Shown here: positions 40,455-51,835 of the stretch, piece after piece
How the letters are laid out: each line of letters starts with the position of its first letter
Position numbering within the stretch: the first letter of the stretch is position 1
Origin: Micropterix aruncella
Lineage: Eukaryota > Arthropoda > Insecta > Lepidoptera > Micropterigidae
DNA: 64,000 nucleotides
NCBI GenBank assembly: GCA_944548615.1
Contig: OX155950.1
Span: 35,619,876 to 35,683,875, forward strand
Direction: 5' to 3'
Program-made: the position numbers and the translations under genes
Notes under the pieces: generated by a model
What the model was told of the DNA's origin: nothing
Database searches by the model: none
The model's input: the letters and a program-made list of their open reading frames with translations, nothing else

Positions 40455-40945
40455 CTTTAAGAACCTTTCCTTTAGGCAGCTAATGGGCTAATGACCTTCT
40501 CGTTGCCTTTGGTCGGCTCACTCACTGTTTAGCTCCCATCCGGAGATGATCTGATGCGGGTGAAATTTGACCTGAGCTTAACTACTTTTGAAACGACCTG
40601 TTGGTGACCCGATCCCATGGGAAAGACGGCTAAAGGGCGCCACGGTCCGTGATACATTCGAACTGAATTACTGCTAACATCATGTAGGAGGACGGAGAAA
40701 GGACGAGGTGACAAAGAAATCCAAATCTATTAGTTAGGGCGCGAGACTGCCTTCTGAAACTAGCTTTCCAGTGCCTCGTGGTAAGGCGTTCGGCTTTCAC
40801 GTTGGACATGTTGGCGCAGTTAGACAGAAAACTGTATCGAACCTAAGTCTCTGCGAGTCCTGCGTTTACCCCACGGTTGAAATAATGTTTTGCTATCGTT
40901 ATTCCTTCCAGGGATGGCGGGTTCGCCGATCGGAGATGCGACATG
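40455..40945 (-). mobile_element. Diverged copy of the ~670-bp repeat family
   Basis: Shares in order, on the minus strand, the blocks around CCAGTGCCTCGTGGTAAGGC, GCGCCACGGTCCGTGATA and the 5' end GGCGGGTTCGCC. Strongly diverged and shortened. Confidence 0.55.
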
Positions 40946-41129
40946 CGACACCCGGTATATCGCTATGAGCCGAGAGTGGAAGACGTGTGTGCGTGTGTGT
41001 ATGTATTTGATTTACCAAGGTATTCCATCAGTCTGTGGGAATTCTTTTGATTCCATTGCCAGATTTAATAAAGACATTACATAACGTTGATGTTGTTATT
41101 ATTGAGAACGTAATGCGATTTATCTGGCT

Positions 41130-41464
41130 TATAGAAGGACAGTTTTCAAAGGCATGACGCATCTGGTGTTTTCCAACTCTTTCTCTATCCGTGCTCGTGT
41201 AATCCGCCGTAGCAATATTAGCTGCAGATGGGAAATGGAAAATCGATGCCGGCATTTGCAGTTTAATGGAAATCGACACGGAAATCCCTTTGTCTGGACA
41301 TTGGCTTTGTTTACACTCTCCCCCGTGCCTATTGTCTTTTCAGGCTCGCCGTTTACTTTCCTGAAATTACTTTCCGTGTGCCGTCCATTGTGTCGCTGAG
41401 AGAATGCAAATGAGGCGTAATTAGAGTGTGACGTATTGGGAATGTTGTTTACCGTCTGCAAACG
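41130..41464. other. Unexplained unique-looking, GC-balanced segment
   Basis: Composition differs from the AT-rich flanks. It holds ATGCAAAT (a POU octamer) near 41404 and TAATTAG near 41419 on the same side. ORFs on both strands lack family patterns. It could be a regulatory element or old exon. Confidence 0.2.
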
Positions 41465-41684
41465 TACATATGTATATAGGTAGTAACCCTAGATTACAAA
41501 GAATAAATAATCAAGTAGAGGCGACACGAACCCACCCTTCAGCAGCTTTTTAACCGTTTTCTATGTACCATTCATTACCTATAGCGTATTAGATTGCTCG
41601 ATGTTGTACTACAATTTGGCAACCAGGACTTTAATACGAAAGGCAACGTGTAGATGGCACTCATAATTCCAGTCAACTAGAGCT

Positions 41685-42085
41685 GTCACCTACAACGGGC
41701 GAACTCGTCACCTCAGAAAGTTTTAACAATATTTTATCACTCTGTCTCCCATGAGGTAAGCGCAGAAGACTTGGGACGAAAAAAAACCACTCTTTAGTTA
41801 CGCCACTCGCCCGTCAGAAGGCAACGCCTTAAGTCGAGGCACCGGGAAAGGTAACCAGCGCGCAGCCTCGCCGCCTGACTACCAGTTTGGAAGGATATCT
41901 CCGTCTGGAATTAACCTTCAGGATACCTCCTGCTGCTGACTGGTTACAGAATCGAGGTCGCTTGCGCGGTCCTCTCCCTTACGTAGCGGTGATACGCGTC
42001 TACCGAATCTATCGCGGACCACGGCATCCTTTGCCAGGCTGTTCACCCGGGCTCGTATGGCCTCGTGTGGCCTAATGGCATATAG
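41685..42085 (+). mobile_element. 3'-deleted copy of the ~670-bp repeat family
   Basis: Starts GAGCTGTCACCTACAACGGG and follows the family to the CGGACCACGGCATCCTTTGC block, then breaks off at a CATATAGGCGC...GCGCCTATATG hairpin (about 42078-42106). The 5' end retains extra bases missing from other copies. Confidence 0.75.
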
Positions 42086-42264
42086 GCGCTCTAAGCGCGC
42101 CTATATGGTATAAAATAATAATATAACAACCAACGATGTATTTTATCATAGCTTATTATTTACATACAGAAACCAACTTTTTATTTGCTATACAGGTGTC
42201 AATACGTAATAATTAGGCAATTAAATTTTACAAAAAATGTAATATCCAACTTTCGTATTATATT

Positions 42265-42508
42265 TTTGTTTTTTTTTACCTACAAGGCATATGCTTTTTT
42301 GTAGAACCCGCCTTGTTGCATAAGCAACAAGGCGGGTTCTACATGGAAGATGGTGCCAATAATGGCACCATCTTCTAGATGGGCATTTGTAGCATCACGC
42401 AGTCAAACACTCAGGCGGTCACCCATCCCAGTATTGACCGCAACCACCGCTGCTTAACTTCGGTAACAACGAGGAGAACCGGTGTCAACGGGGCTACGGA
42501 CGCTACGA
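42265..42508 (-). mobile_element. 5S-rRNA-derived SINE, copy 3, rearranged
   Basis: Reverse complement of CGTAGCGTCCGTAGCCCCGT, TACCGAAGTTAAGCAGCGGT, GGGATGGGTGACCGCCTGAG and GTTTGACTGCGTGATGCT, with the same body and an A-rich tail. The body contains an inverted duplication forming two adjacent hairpins (42300-42343 and 42347-42376), each with loop ATAA. Confidence 0.82.
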
Positions 42509-42942
42509 TTTTTTTGGTGCTTTTTAATTTTTTTTCTCTTATTTGAAATTTTATTAATGTTAATATTTATTATTTCTCAGTTTTCAAAATTTGCTCTAAA
42601 GGCATGCCCTAAATTGATAATTATATTATTTATTAATGATTTACAATTTGTTGGTTATGTATTTTATTGTTGCAATTAGTAGAAACAGACACATTAAAAA
42701 GGTGTGGAGAAAAAAGTGCAATCAACGTCAGCACAGGTCGAAATCAGTATCGGAATCAACCGTGTCAACATCAATATATATCCACGTCAGGATCAATCAT
42801 GTCATAATCAACATTGATTGTACATGCACGTAATGCAGCGTCATGCGACACTGTTTTTCAAGCTGAACTAGTAACGTCGTAGTTTAAATATGAGTGATAC
42901 ATTTTTTTTAAATAATTTCATTTGATTTTATTTAAACGAACT

Positions 42943-43610
42943 AAAAACTACAACAGGCGAACCTGTCACCTCAGGAAGTTTTAACGAAATATGATCGTTC
43001 TGGCTCCCATGAGGTGAGTACAGACGACTTAGGACAAAACAGTCCACCGTCAAAATCCGCCACATGCCCGTAAGAGGCCAACGCCTTATCCGCGAGATAG
43101 CCAGGTATGTTACCCAGCCGGCTGACGCTCGCGCCCTTACTTCCAGTTGCAACCAGATTACTTCTGTCTCCCGACTGGTTACAAGTTCGAGGTCGCTTGT
43201 GCGGTCCTCTCCCTTACGTAGCGGTGAAACGGTGTCAACCGAATCTATCGTAAACCACGGCATCCTTTGTCCGGCTTTCACTCAGAATCGGATAGCCGAT
43301 GGTCGTTTCAAGAGCAGTCGCCGTAAGGTCAACGACTACCACCGCTCTATAGGAGGCAGTACTGTTTCCAGACTCCCCTGACTGTTAGTCAAAATGCACA
43401 AACGATTGGCTTACGCCGCACGGTGCGCATACCTACCGTCCAGGAGCGCCAGAAGGTTGACTCATGGGGGAAATTAGCCCTGAGACCAGAGTCTTACCCG
43501 GGCTCGCACTTCATGCGTAGAGGCCGCTGGATGGGTGTTGACCCGTGAGTGTAACCGACCCCGAACAAATGGGTCTACGTGGCCAACTCAGCAAGGGCCT
43601 ATTAGCTCCC
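42943..43610 (+). mobile_element. Copy C of the ~670-bp TSD-flanked repeat family
   Basis: Full-length, from AAAAACTACAACAGGCGAAC to GGGCCTATTAGCTCCC. Flanked by ATTTAAACGAACT (42930-42942) and ATTTAAACAAACT (43611-43623), a 13-bp direct repeat with one mismatch. Type-1 3' half. The ORFs inside are open by chance on both strands and share no family pattern. Confidence 0.82.
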
Positions 43611-43739
43611 ATTTAAACAAACTGTAATAGATTAAAAATTATGTACTGCTACATCGTACGATGTTTTGATCATTAATTTTCATGGCATTCTTAGTAGTCG
43701 CGTTCTTAGCTAGATGGGGCTTTCTTCGTATTGTATGCA

Positions 43740-43985
43740 AGTGCAGATAGTAATTCAAACGCCCAGTTCCACCCGAGGTACCCCAGAATCTACAATCTTC
43801 TGTTCCCAAACGCCTCCGACTGCAGGATTACAGCGGTGGCAGAAGCTCACAGCGGCCCTAACAGAGCAATCCCCTCTTTGAAGAGGCTACCAGATGGGAG
43901 TTGAATCGTGAGTTAGACAGGCCAGATGACAGAAATAGTTTGGCCTACACCACCCAAGCTGCACGGAGCCATTAGCAACCAAAAG
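43740..43985 (+). mobile_element. Type-2 3' half of the ~670-bp family
   Basis: Matches the 3' half of the copy at 57465 (CGCCCAGTTCC, CCTCCGACTG, GACTGCAGG, CACGGAGCCATTAGCAACC). The 5' half is absent. Confidence 0.6.
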
Positions 43986-45180
43986 TGAGGGAGAACAGTT
44001 GTTAATTACATTGGTTAGGATTTGGATTACGGAGTATTTATATGTGCTTTCCACTTATTATGGAACTATTAAAAATATCATGCCCATTTAAATGGTATTA
44101 TAAAGCTCACAGCAGCGTGTGACTAATTTATTTCTAGCTGCATTCGTTTTGAAACGTGGCAATCGAAAAAGTCACATTGGCGTGTGGTTTCCATTTATTT
44201 TTATTATTCAGGGTTAAGCATACATAAATATGTTTTCATTGCTCTATTTTCGTGGCACTTACAGCGTAAAAGGAAATATTTGTGTTCAACCATCTTTATC
44301 ACTTAACTAAGCTAGGCTTATTCTAGGGTGACCACTTTATTGAGTTATTGTTCTGAATATCGCTTATTCTTTTTTAGTAAATGGAATTGGCACAATTAAA
44401 ATAATACATGCGTAACTGTTTATGTTTATTTCTTTAAATATTATTCTCCCAGTAAGCTTAGCTAATATAAGTTATAACAGAAATAGAAATATATTTATTG
44501 TCCGAAATTGTGGTAGTACATTTACGGTGATAATGCGTATAACTATGTCTGTCACAATTACCTGTTACTATAACAGATTGACAAATTTACTTATCTGATA
44601 ATTTTAATATCATATTAAAAAATGTAATTATTTCACTGGTTTGCCTATAATATCTAAATCAAATCAATAATAATTCGTAATGTTCATTGAATGGCCTGAA
44701 ATAATATTTAAAAGAGAAATATAACATGAAAAAATCTAAACAGACCGGATAAGTTGCACTAACAGTAGAAGACAATTAATAAAAATAATTCACCAATAAT
44801 ATAAAAATTAAAGAAAAAAAATCAAAATCAAGGAATAATCAAAAATCCGCCTAAAAATACGAAATGTATTTAATTTAAGATGTCTAATCTTCCTAATTGA
44901 ATTATTGTAAAAAAAAGGAAAAATGAAAATGCATGCCCGCAATATAACATTATAAGAAATATTCGTTTAATATGTAAAAGATTTTATCGATTTTTTCAAC
45001 GCTGCGGTAAACCCTTTTCCTTTTATTTCTTTGATATTTGCAGGTAGGTGGTTATAGATTTTTATTGAATTGTATAACATTCCTTTTAGTATAACATTCC
45101 TTTAACTAACTCTACTTGAAGCTAACTATAGTATCACTAGAATATAAGCCCGTTCACAACCGTTCACATAAAGCCCATAT
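43986..45180. other. AT-rich intergenic, nothing recognised
   Basis: No supported feature. Confidence 0.45.
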
Positions 45181-45550
45181 TTTGAATTTTGCAGGTTTAT
45201 TGGCCAATACCAAAAATATTTTGGAGAGAGGGAAATTTGCGCTCAGGGACAGGCAGCTTACCCCAGACGGGGGTTAGAAATATCCATAGGCCCAATGGCC
45301 TCTTACTCTAGCCCACTTCCGCCGGAGAAGCGAGTGAGACTGGGACTGGAGTAAGTGCTACCTAACTGAACGCCAAGTAGTTCGTAGGCACCGCCCATGT
45401 GTTCATACGATTTCGCCAATCTTTGTTTTTGAATTTACGCTGAAAAAGACCACCTGTAAGTTGTGGGTCTGGGCCTCTGCGCAGACAATGTATCTCTACA
45501 TATGTACAACCTTGACTGGCAATGTTAATAATTCGGAGGCGCACGCGAAA
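45181..45550. other. GC-balanced segment, probably repeat, not identified
   Basis: TTACCCCAGACGGGGGTTAG and GCGTAAATTC-type sequence on the minus strand give short ORFs without family patterns. The composition suggests a transposon fragment. Confidence 0.25.
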
Positions 45551-45700
45551 TTATGTTAGAGAAAGAACGACATGTTCTCTTGCTCATAAATAAGTATTTA
45601 TGAATGAGCATTCTTTTTTCATTATTTGGAGGCTTCATCGTGGTAAATAATTAAAAACAGGATGACTTTTTATCTCGATTGATGAATATTGTTTATTATA

Positions 45701-45790
45701 CAGGTGAGTTTTTAGTTAACGACATTTACCTTGAAGGAAGTGAATCAGTACGAGAAAGTCAGCAACTTTTAATAAAATATTTGAAAGAAA
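45701..45790. mobile_element. Single end of the TIR element seen at 30555
   Basis: AGGTGAGTTTTTAGTTAACG followed by GAATCAGTACGAGAAAG and ACTTTTAATAAAATAT matches the left arm at 30563-30640. The partner end was not found nearby. Confidence 0.5.
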
Positions 45791-46009
45791 AAAAAATGTT
45801 TGAAGATTTTTTTTTTATAGTATAAAATGCAGCAGGTCAAATTATATACCGTTCAACAGACCGCCATGAAAATGTTATAAATTCGAAAGTAGAAGAAAGG
45901 GCGATTAACATAGTCTTCTTGGGAAAGGGGGGGGGGGAGGAAGGGGAGTGAGAGGGGGAAGGAAACGGATACCCGAACACCGCCGGGTAACCTTTCACTA
46001 GTAGGCTAT

Positions 46010-46515
46010 ATGAGATGGTAATGAGATCAAAAAACAACCTGCTACTCTCTATCCCTAGTCTCAGCAGTGACTTCTTCTCATTCTCTTTCACCGTGCATGG
46101 AGCCCGTCTTTGGAATGCTTTGCCGAAAAATGTGATAACCGCGCCAAGCATAGCAACTTTTAAAAACAGACTCAGAGAGCATTTGAAATCCTACAGATAA
46201 ATTCTCTTTCCCATCCCATTTACCTCCTATTAAAACTTTAGCGTCGTTATAGGTGTTAGATTATTTTGATGTGGCAAATCTGTGTCCACAAAGAGTAAAG
46301 TATATATTTCTTTCTATCCCCCTTTATTTTATTTGTCATACTCTTTATATAGGTTAAGTTATGTAGTCTACTCGCAAATAATGTTCTTACAATAGTATAG
46401 GTTAGCTCTAAAATATTGCCTGCAGGCAATAAGCTCGCCTTTTTGCCTGCAGGCAATATTTTAGTGCTCTTTTCTTAAGAATGAAGAGTTTTGTTATTGT
46501 TATAATTATTATTAT
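46010..46515 (+). pseudogene. LINE ORF2 C-terminus plus 3' UTR
   Basis: The ORF 46015-46200 reads SFTVHGARLWNALPKNVITA then PSIATFKNRLREHL, the classic C-terminal motif of jockey-like LINE ORF2. The UTR contains GGTTAGCTC, AATAAGCTCGCCTTTTTG and ends in a TTATTGTTATAATTATTATT tail. It matches the 3' end at 27130-27240 but has a 22-bp inverted duplication at 46408-46464. Confidence 0.75.
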
Positions 46516-47144
46516 CTACACAAGGCATTTACGTGTCTTTCTTACATAGCTCTCTTTTCCGTTTCTTTAAATTGTTACTATGGTCTATTGTCTCTGTAGG
46601 TAATATGGATTCCACAAGTAAATAGCGCCGAAGGACAATAAACCATTTATCATTATTCGACGTGCGCCCTGAGTGCTGCGTCACTTTGGGGAATATTTGT
46701 CACCGCGCCCGACGATATGACTAGCAAACAACTAAGATGGTTTTCAGAGAGGGCAGTAATTGAATTTTCGCTTGTTTACTTACTGTAATGTAAAAAAAAG
46801 AAATATAGCTTTCAGGTTTTCGACCTTAAATATATATGGTAGCCTTTAATATCAGCACTCTAATGGAAGCCTTAATTTAGAAAATAAAATATTACGTTGA
46901 TAAAAGTTGGAGAAAGCGAAAAAGAAAATGAATGTGACTTCAATGGGATAGTCTGTCTGCCGAGCGAGAGGCAACTTATATTATTCGCTGGAACGATGTA
47001 ACATTAAAGTAAATCATCGGAGATTATATGTGAATCTTCTGGCATCCCATTTAAGAATTTATTTAAGGCAATACATAAGAATTATTTGAAAACACAAGAT
47101 GGCGGTGTCGACGATATAAGATCGATAACGTTATATATCGCTCT
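46516..47144. other. Intergenic, nothing recognised
   Basis: No supported feature. Confidence 0.4.
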
Positions 47145-47290
47145 TTCAGCCGTGGGATGAGCGTAGGAGACTTGGGGACAAGACAATCTACTGTCTAGTT
47201 CACCAGCAACCAGTTAGAGACCAACGCCTTACGGCGAGGCACCGGGAAAGATACCCAGCGAGCAGCCTCACCCCCTAACTACCAGACAAC
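47145..47290 (+). mobile_element. Fragment of the ~670-bp repeat family
   Basis: GATGAGCGTAGGAGACTTGG, AGAGACCAACGCCTTACGGC and GAGGCACCGGGAAAG match the 5' third of the family; both ends are missing. Confidence 0.65.
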
Positions 47291-47317
47291 AACAACTCCT
47301 CGGCATGTGTGAATGTA

Positions 47318-47655
47318 TGATACCCCTTGAGTATGATATGGTATACCCCTTGAGTATGATACGACCAAATTTGGTTCTGAAACAATTATCCGTTGAGTAT
47401 GATACGACCAGATCTGGTTCCGCGTTTTTTTCACTTCTTTGACGTTCTCATATTTATTCATAATTATCTAATTGTTTTACAAAATGATATTTCAATATTC
47501 TATATTCGAAATTTCAATGCAATCATTGTGCAGTTGTTCTTTTTATGATTGGTGTAGTAGTTTCGTAGTTATAGTACTTTAAGGTCGATGTCGCCGAAAA
47601 TCCTGCAAAAGAGACAGATGCATCCATGAAAATACCCATTTACTCCAAGGGTTAA
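47318..47655. mobile_element. piggyBac-like MITE, copy 3
   Basis: TACCCCTTGAGTATGATA repeated twice at the left, then the same body as 23244-23557 and the same right end CTCCAAGGGTTAA with TTAA at 47652-47655. From about 47385 onward I see no difference from the intron-2 copy. Confidence 0.78.
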
Positions 47656-47709
47656 CAGTGGAAAATTATCGTTACTACCACCCTTTTTAACATCGACCTC
47701 TTCCAGATA

Positions 47710-48000
47710 TATCAGATATTATTTTTTACGTATTTATTTATTTATATCATTTCATAAACAAATGAAATTACAGAATAAATGACCAAAACGTTGAGTTGTA
47801 AGATAAACATCAACATGCATGGAAAGAAACCTACAAAATATTATAATTATAACCACAACATGGTTTAAATAAGCATTAAATATGCAAATATAGGCAATAA
47901 CAAGTTAACATATTTAATAACAGGCATAACTATAATTATAATTAATAACAGGCAATAACAAGTAAATATATTTGAAAGAATAAAAAAACACGACCGCCGT
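47710..48000 (-). mobile_element. LINE-like 3' UTR, minus strand
   Basis: Begins with TATTTATTTATTTATATCAT (an AAATA tail read backwards) followed by AT-rich DNA as in the other LINE tails. GCAATAACAAGT repeats occur at 47893 and 47952. Weak. Confidence 0.3.
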
Positions 48001-48685
48001 TACAGAAAGTAAACTATTTTATTTATAATTATTTTTATTACGGTTTTTATGAAATATTTGTGGTCTATGTACGTGTATTTATCCATATATATAAGTAAAT
48101 GTATTTTTCCGGAATGTACTCAAACGAACCGTTCATTTGACAATTATTTATACAGTTAAGGTACCCTATGATACTTGGGATGACATATCGATACTATACC
48201 TACACTTCTAAATCATTTCAAGCGTTAGAAGTTACAGTGGAATAAAAAACGGAAAACATACGTAGGTGAACCCTGAACACATTACACTCAGTTTTTTTGG
48301 CAGTCGTGTATAAAAACAGATCACATAAAGAATAAAAACAATCAAACCCATTCTGACATAAACAAGTAGAGCAATGCACACACCTTGAAGTGGTGGGCTC
48401 GCTGTAAAAATATTCAGGTCTCACGCTGTCGAACAAAGCGCATGTATGTACCGCGAGGCTTGCATAAGCAGACTCCACCGACCTAGTTTGCTTCACGAGG
48501 ACAGCTCCGCAAATAGAGTGTGTGATCGAGCTCGATTATAATTATCCAGTTAAAAACTTTCGCTAGCAAGCTAGTGTGATCAACTCTGACCCGGATCAGC
48601 TTAATAACTTAGGTCATGCATTTCTCTGTGAAATTTAAGGGAATTATAGCTTAACATGCCTAGTAAAAAAACTAGTTAGGTATAA
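48001..48685. other. Intergenic, nothing firm
   Basis: A short block near 48352 matches 33343. Otherwise unrecognised. Confidence 0.35.
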
Positions 48686-48689
48686 ATAA

Positions 48690-49190
48690 GGATATCTTTA
48701 TACTACAGAAACGTGCTGTAAGAGCTATATATAAACTTGGTCCTCGAGTTTCACTTAGAGAAAAATTCAAAGAGATAAATATTCTTACTGTTGCATCACA
48801 ATATATATACGAAAATCTGTTGTATGTCCACAAGAATATTGACAAGTTTAAAAAAAAAGCGACACTCATAATGTTAATACTAGACATAAGCATAACCTTG
48901 TTGTACGTGCTACTCGTCTCCACAAAATAAGCAATTCTTTTTTGGGACAATGTATACGCTTCTATAACAAACTTCCTCATACTATTAGAGAACTATCCGT
49001 AAATAAGTTTAAAGCTACCATCAAAGCAAAATTGTATAAAAAAGCGTACTATACAATATCTGATTATGTAAATGACAAAACGACTTGGGAGTAAGGCTTG
49101 GACGCATCATAAGAACATACATTAAAAATAATATTTAATTGTGTCTATATGAATAAGGAACATTTTGATTTTCATTTTGATTGATAAATG
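48690..49190 (+). pseudogene. LINE ORF2 C-terminal fragment
   Basis: LQKRAVRAIYKLGPRVSLRE, KFKEINILTVASQYIYENLL and YVHKNIDKF, then in another frame RLHKISNSFLGQCIRFYNKL and NKFKATIKAKLYKKAYYTI, give the typical post-RT end of a lepidopteran jockey/CR1-like LINE. The frameshift is at about 48862. The tail reads CATTTTGATTTTCATTTTGA. Confidence 0.8.
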
Positions 49191-49259
49191 ATCCGTATTG
49201 TTTAAAATATACAAAGCGTAAAAAATATATTTTTTTTTTCAGCTATGAATATTTTGTAC

Positions 49260-49640
49260 TGGCGCTTGTAGATGTCCATAGTTAGAGAATTTGTTTAGTG
49301 TAGATCATAGAATGAGGAATATGTTCACACCGACTAATATTCTTGTTGTACAGTCGAATGCATTTGGGAACGCTTTGTTTGCTTCTTGGCTTTATGAAAT
49401 TTAATTCCTGAAAGAACTGTTTTAAATCTCTTTCTGACGAGATCGCAATAATGAGAAAAAGTCATAGTCTCTAGGGTTGCTGTGATTCTTTCTTTTGCGA
49501 CATTGTTTCTCCTTTTTCTTAATTATTTTAATTAAGGCAGGAGAAAAGCATTTCGGATAAAGACTGTCGGTGGAAGTGCGATGCGAAACGAATTGTTTAA
49601 TAGCAGGGTTTATTACTAAAAAAAATATCAACTGAATCGT
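49260..49640 (-). pseudogene. Possible LINE ORF2 linker fragment
   Basis: Minus frame 49631-49422 reads YPKCFSPALIKIIKKKEKQC then DYDFFSLLRSRQKE, similar to the segment between endonuclease and RT in jockey-like ORF2 (YP.WFs.eli.liK.K...h). No RT motif follows. Confidence 0.4.
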
Positions 49641-49772
49641 GAATGAATCATCAGAAAAAAAAGGTAACCAGTCCGTAGCTATTAATAGAAATGGAATAGA
49701 TTTACAGTATGATTATTTTTAAATATAAAAATCCCTAAAAAGTACATTGATCAAACGTGCTGTGTGATATCC

Positions 49773-50419
49773 GGTTCCTAATAGCTTCGTGCAGCTTGGG
49801 TGGTGTTGACCAAACAATTTCTGTCATCTGGCCTGCCCAACTCATGGTGAAACTCCTATTTGGTAGCCTCTTCGAATAGGGTATTTTCACTGTTGCCGTG
49901 GCTATAATCCTGCAATCGGAGGCGGTTGAATTATTGAACCTGCGGAAAATATCTATACTTGCGGAAAAAACGGAGAATGCCCCAGCCGGTCTGATTTTAC
50001 GGTCCGGTCTACGTTTCCTATCAGCGGAGGGTAGTTGTCGACCTGAGGTCTCCAACTCTTGAATCGATCCGTCGGCCACACGATCCCGAGTGACCATCGC
50101 GGGCAAAGGGCGTTGAGGTCCGCAAAATATCCAAACTAAATAAACGTCGGGTAGAGGCTGCGCAACCGACCTCGAACCTGTGACCAGACCGTAGGTTGGA
50201 AAAACCTTTCCAAATCGGGTAGTAAGGGCGTGAGGTTCACTCTCCAGTGCCTCGCGGCAAGGCGTCGGCTTCTTACGGGCATGTTCGCGGAGCTAGACTG
50301 TGGTCTGTGTTGTCACTAAGTCTCTGTGTAATCATATCACAGCTGAAAGAACGATCTATATAGTTATAACAGCCTGAGGTGTTGGGTTCGCCCGTTGTAG
50401 ACGACAGCTCGAATGTGTC
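49773..50419 (-). mobile_element. Copy E of the ~670-bp TSD-flanked repeat family
   Basis: Full-length on the minus strand, from ACACATTCGAGCTGTCGTCT and ACAACGGGCGAACCC to a type-2 end (GCACGAAGCTATTAGGAACC). Flanked by GTGATATCC at 49764-49772 and 50420-50428, a perfect 9-bp direct repeat. Confidence 0.82.
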
Positions 50420-50428
50420 GTGATATCC

Positions 50429-50993
50429 AAAATCCTATCTCATGAGCATGCCGGCTACACAACACCATAACCAATAGTGATGCTAATATTGATATCAATC
50501 AAAGACCTCCTAATAATTAAATACATTTTAGAGTCCAAATTACGAGAGAAATATATTGTCAATTTACACTATGATTTTATTATACTAAATATCTTAAATA
50601 TCACCAAATATTTTTTTAAAGTTTCATATTTCTGAATTCATTGTTATAAATAATTTATATAGTTTTAATGTTTATGATAATAATTAGGCATCTATTTTTT
50701 CCTGTTATTTAATGACCTTTTGAATCGGTAATTTTATTTTTAAATAATTTTCTGTCACTATGGAAATTAAATCTTTCATTTTATGTAGTTAATTGATCTC
50801 AGTAATGTTAATTTATGAGTAATAGTTTTTATATTCTAATAAATTCATAAATAATGTCGATTGAGCAGTTATCGGTAATTCCTGCTAGTTTGCAAACGCA
50901 ACGCAATAAAAATTGAATGTAGAAATCGTCATCTCATTCAATTTAAAAATCGAATTGCAAACGCGGGTCGCCGCGAGACTCCGAATTTAAATA
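50429..50993. other. Intergenic, small inverted repeats only
   Basis: AT-rich. AAAATTGAATG ... CATTCAATTT at about 50910-50945 and flanking GCAAACGC repeats suggest a small MITE, not resolved. Confidence 0.35.
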
Positions 50994-51030
50994 CAAGGTC
51001 GCGACGTTATTTCATTACGTCGCGACCTTG
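50994..51030. repeat. Perfect 14-bp GC-rich hairpin
   Basis: CAAGGTCGCGACGT, nine-base loop TATTTCATT, then the exact reverse complement. Each arm itself contains the palindrome TCGCGA. Function unknown. Confidence 0.85.
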
Positions 51031-51429
51031 GGATCTCGATTCTAAAATGATAGCATGTAGTATACGTACGTACGGTTATACTCGGACACATGAATCATTT
51101 TGAAACTACAGCATACTGTTATTTCCGTATTAACCGTAAAGAAAATATAGATACATATAATTGAGTAATGTAGTTTCAACATAATTCCTAGTAATTCAAC
51201 AAAATTACGATTGAAACATCGTTATTCTGTATAACATTGTAATAACAAAATGGTAATGTAACACTCAATCCAATATTTTACTCAGTGCAGTTGTATGACA
51301 GTGCAGATGGTGCAGTGTAATAAAGCTATGAACAGGTAAATCCTTCGTTTTATAGTTAGCATCTGCTTTATGACCATGCCAACTTGTTTGGATTATTTTA
51401 ACGATAACTTTACAGTGTTCACAGCGATG
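51031..51429. other. Intergenic, nothing recognised
   Basis: No supported feature. Confidence 0.4.
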
Positions 51430-51835
51430 GAATCGAACGAGTCCAAAAGAAATTCACACGTATGCTGTCGAACAAATGTGGCCTCGGAAATACTCTGAAA
51501 GGTTATGTTGAGCGGCTTTCTTACTTCAACCTAATAGACTTAAAAACATGTAGGACTATAACTGATATAACGTGTCTCCAGAAGCTTTTGCACAATCGAC
51601 TAGACAGCCCAGCTAGTCTAGAAAAAGTTCAATTTCGTGTGCCATCGCGACTAACGAGGAGCTCTCAAAACATTTTCGGTTGTCGCTTGCAATAACAACA
51701 TCGGGTCGAATAGACCTCTTACCAGAATGTGTCGCGTTTTTGATAAATCGTGTAAAGGATTAGATATATTTTATGATTCCATTAATTTAATAAAAGACTC
51801 GATGATACCTAGCCTATCTCCTACTTCTTAAGATT
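51430..51835 (+). pseudogene. LINE ORF2 C-terminal fragment
   Basis: IERVQKKFTRMLSNKCGLGN with LKGYVERLSYFNLIDLKTCR, TDITCLQKLLHNRLDSP and a VPSRLTRSS end follow the post-RT pattern of jockey-like LINEs (Ie.vQkkF.R.l.........Y..RL..l.l..L..RR...D...l.k...g..d). The RT core is absent. Confidence 0.7.

Noticed and set aside
42928..43381. ORFs of 105 and 117 codons on opposite strands
   Set aside because: Both lie within copy C of the ~670-bp repeat; equivalent frames are broken in other copies.
46015..46200. Independent small gene with HGARLWNALP motif
   Set aside because: The motif is the standard C-terminus of a LINE ORF2.
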